From Candidatus Zixiibacteriota bacterium (GTDB lineage Bacteria > Zixibacteria > MSB-5A5 > GN15 > FEB-12): a stretch of DNA of 7,155 nucleotides. Below, piece by piece: positions 6,250-7,155 of this stretch (position 1 is its first letter; every line of letters starts with the position of its first letter). The stretch covers positions 1-7,155 of the forward strand of contig JAUVAR010000133.1 in NCBI GenBank assembly GCA_030591625.1, read 5' to 3'. A program made the translations under genes and the position numbers. The notes below the pieces were generated by a model. It was not told the DNA's origin, searched no databases, and saw only the letters and a list, made by a program, of their open reading frames with translations.

Positions 6250-6453
6250 CTAGACACGTTGCAGATAGTCGTTAGTCATTCTGTTATGAAGATAATAACA
6301 AGCCGTTATTGCTGCTGCATCAGAGTGTCCGAGCCAGTCCGCCACAGCATCGACAGGAACACCAGTACTAACAGCTACCGTTGCAGCAGTATGAATCACC
6401 CCGGCTTTACCGGAGACACGATTACTTGAGAGGATTGTGTTATAGCGAATCAA
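6250..6453 (-). pseudogene. Tyrosine recombinase (phage-type integrase), C-terminal relic
   Basis: A 67-codon open frame keeps only the last part of a tyrosine-recombinase catalytic domain. HTAATVAVSTGVPVDAV (21-37), the LGHS motif with H43 (41-44) and the nucleophile region YYLH (53-56, Y54) match the family's second active-site box and tyrosine box. The conserved Arg of the H-x-x-R motif is replaced by I20, and its first His is also missing. The first active-site arginine region and the whole N-terminal DNA-binding domain are absent, and an in-frame TGA sits four codons before the TTG at 6453. Full-length integrases run to about 300-400 residues, so this cannot be active. It points away from the tRNA-Val half gene about 170 bp to its right, the arrangement expected of an integrase next to its attachment site. 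Confidence 0.75.
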
Positions 6454-6622
6454 GTTAGGTATTCACAAAATACTGTCAGCAAATCTGTAAGCAAAACACA
6501 ATATTAAGCAGTATCAAGAGGTGATAAACCCGAGTAAGCAATATTGAACTATCTCTTTTCACGAAATATACTTAATACCAACAGGGATGAAGAGAGAAGA
6601 AGTAATAACAGCTAAGGATTCA
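6454..6622. other. Degraded segment between integrase relic and tRNA scar
   Basis: No gene or recognisable integrase N-terminal sequence is seen in any frame. It presumably corresponds to decayed attachment-site arm or integrase upstream sequence. It is A+T-rich and contains scattered stops on both strands. Confidence 0.4.
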
Positions 6623-6666
6623 CCTTCACACGGCAGAAGTCGGCAGTTCGAGTCTGCCATTGCCCA
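6623..6666 (+). tRNA. 3' half of tRNA-Val(CAC), probable att scar
   Basis: The segment folds as the 3' part of a tRNA. The anticodon loop TTCACAC (6625-6631) carries CAC (6627-6629), read as valine. The 3' anticodon strand GGCAG (6632-6636) and a five-base variable loop follow. A perfect T-arm comes next (GGCAG 6642-6646, loop TTCGAGT, CTGCC 6654-6658), then a 7-base acceptor strand (6659-6665) and discriminator A6666. CCA is not encoded. The 5' side is missing: only C6623-C6624 pair with the anticodon 3' strand, and bases to the left form neither a D-arm nor the expected GGGCAAT acceptor strand. Loss of homology exactly at the anticodon stem is typical of tyrosine-recombinase integration at tRNA genes. 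It is non-functional as a tRNA. Confidence 0.75.
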
Positions 6667-6670
6667 AAAT

Positions 6671-6715
6671 AAAGCCTGATGGTGTAAGCAATTATACTGT
6701 CAGGCTTTCTTCTTT
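6671..6715 (+). terminator. Strong intrinsic terminator of the tRNA-Val gene
   Basis: AAAGCCTGA (6671-6679) pairs perfectly with TCAGGCTTT (6700-6708). The stem continues inward for 8 more pairs, three of them G-U, to a GCAA tetraloop (6688-6691), for 17 pairs in all. A T-rich run (6706-6715) follows. It begins 4 bases after the tRNA discriminator base, so it is probably the original terminator of the intact tRNA gene left in place. The A-tract on the left would let it work in both directions. Confidence 0.75.
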
Positions 6716-6804
6716 ATATTGTGCTGTTTGCATTACTGACAGCAATTTCTAAATCATTGTATCCGGATTATAACCAATCTGTGCATCTCAGGCCTAGAAT
6801 GTTT

Positions 6805-7065
6805 TCAGAACAATAGAAGTGGCTCTAGAACCATCACCGGAGTCGGCTGGTCGACCTCTGCTGTGTCGTTTCCAAGCTGACCATAATTATCTCCACCCCA
6901 GGTCATTACTTCACCGGTATCCAGGAGGGCCATTGTGTGAACACCGCCGGCAGCTATGGCCTCAACACCGCTAAGACTGCTGACTGACACAGGGATCGGC
7001 TGATCAACCAATGCTGCGTCGTTTCCAAGCTGACCATACTCATCATACCCCGTACTGACAACAAA
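6805..7065 (-). pseudogene. RCC1-repeat protein remnant, about two blades
   Basis: An 87-codon open frame, counted from the in-frame stop at 7066-7068 to the stop at 6805, reads as tandem RCC1 (regulator of chromosome condensation, beta-propeller) repeats. It contains YDEYGQLGND, then AIAAGGVHTMALLDTGEVMTWGG and DNYGQLGND, then a PTPV turn. RCC1 propellers need about seven blades of ~50 residues, so this is a fragment. The only start candidate is an internal TTG at 7011 with no ribosome site, and the frame ends abruptly on both sides. Flanking frames show no continuation. Bacterial RCC1 proteins are often large exported proteins, but nothing here shows what the parent did. Confidence 0.65.
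6843..7038 (-). repeat. Direct repeat of RCC1 blade DNA, 153-bp period
   Basis: Bases 6843-6885 and 6996-7038 match at 38 of 43 positions, including a 21-base identical core (6865-6885 and 7018-7038). The 153-bp spacing equals 51 codons, one RCC1 blade. High DNA identity suggests recent duplication of blades in the parent gene, and such repeats can delete by recombination. Confidence 0.7.
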
Positions 7066-7074
7066 TTACGGCCG

Positions 7075-7106
7075 AAAAAGAAATCAGCAATTTCTCTGAT
7101 CTTTTT
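7075..7106 (-). terminator. Candidate A/T-tract hairpin right of the RCC1 remnant
   Basis: AAAAAG (7075-7080) and ATCAG (7083-7087) pair with CTGAT (7096-7100) and CTTTTT (7101-7106), with a two-base bulge and an 8-base loop. An alternative 6-bp hairpin, AGAAAT/ATTTCT (7079-7084/7090-7095), overlaps it. The A- and T-tracts could serve either strand, so the strand given is arbitrary. No gene ends nearby except the broken RCC1 piece, so the role is unclear. Confidence 0.25.
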
Positions 7107-7155
7107 TATACCGATTCTATATAGATGCCTCACTTTTAATTGAATTACTTTTCGC

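Noticed and set aside
6588..6681. 31-codon plus-strand frame crossing the tRNA half gene
   Set aside because: It coincides with a tRNA segment and terminator stem; the resemblance to coding is accidental.
1..7155. CRISPR array, intact insertion sequence, riboswitch or origin
   Set aside because: No regularly spaced repeats, no transposase with terminal inverted repeats, no recognisable riboswitch core and no DnaA-box cluster were seen on either strand.

Overview
The window looks like an accessory carbohydrate-uptake locus from a bacterium, most likely a spirochaete (Sphaerochaeta or a related genus). The main hint is the secreted binding protein's leader, which ends in a 'FANGA'-type motif often seen in that phylum. 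Base composition is moderate, starts include TTG, and the partial tRNA does not encode CCA. The taxonomic call is an inference; no rRNA or other marker gene is present.

Layout, left to right. Bases 1-139 hold nothing recognisable. A zinc-dependent polyol (sorbitol/xylitol-type) dehydrogenase lies on the minus strand (140-1189). It is divergent from a three-gene plus-strand operon encoding a complete CUT2 (ribose-type) ABC importer: periplasmic binding protein (1596-2543), fused double ATPase (2638-4131) and permease (4146-5126). The ~400 bp divergent intergenic region holds a near-consensus sigma70 promoter (TTGACA, 17 bp, AATAAT) embedded in a 9+9 bp dyad, plus several other dyads and short repeats. 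Between binding protein and ATPase lie two back-to-back RNA hairpins that probably set the expression ratio of binding protein to membrane components. A short-chain dehydrogenase closely resembling ribitol 2-dehydrogenase lies convergently on the minus strand (5250-5981).

The right-hand ~1.1 kb is a graveyard of broken pieces. It holds a 67-codon C-terminal relic of a tyrosine recombinase (6250-6453, minus), the 3' half of a tRNA-Val(CAC) gene with its terminator (6623-6715), and a two-blade RCC1-repeat remnant (6805-7065, minus). The tRNA half starts abruptly inside the anticodon stem, a classic tyrosine-recombinase attachment scar. I infer that the sugar/polyol locus lies at one end of an old integrated element whose integrase has decayed, with the intact tRNA-Val expected beyond the left edge of the window.

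How the genes may work together: the ABC importer brings in a pentose or pentitol. The two NAD(P)-dependent dehydrogenases, on either side of the importer operon, would oxidise polyols to ketoses (for example ribitol to D-ribulose, xylitol or a hexitol to the matching ketose). No sugar kinase or regulator gene is present in the window, so the pathway is incomplete here. The substrate is inferred from family resemblance only. I see no sign of a wholly new system; the most interesting features are the att scar, the operator-promoter overlap and the double hairpin.
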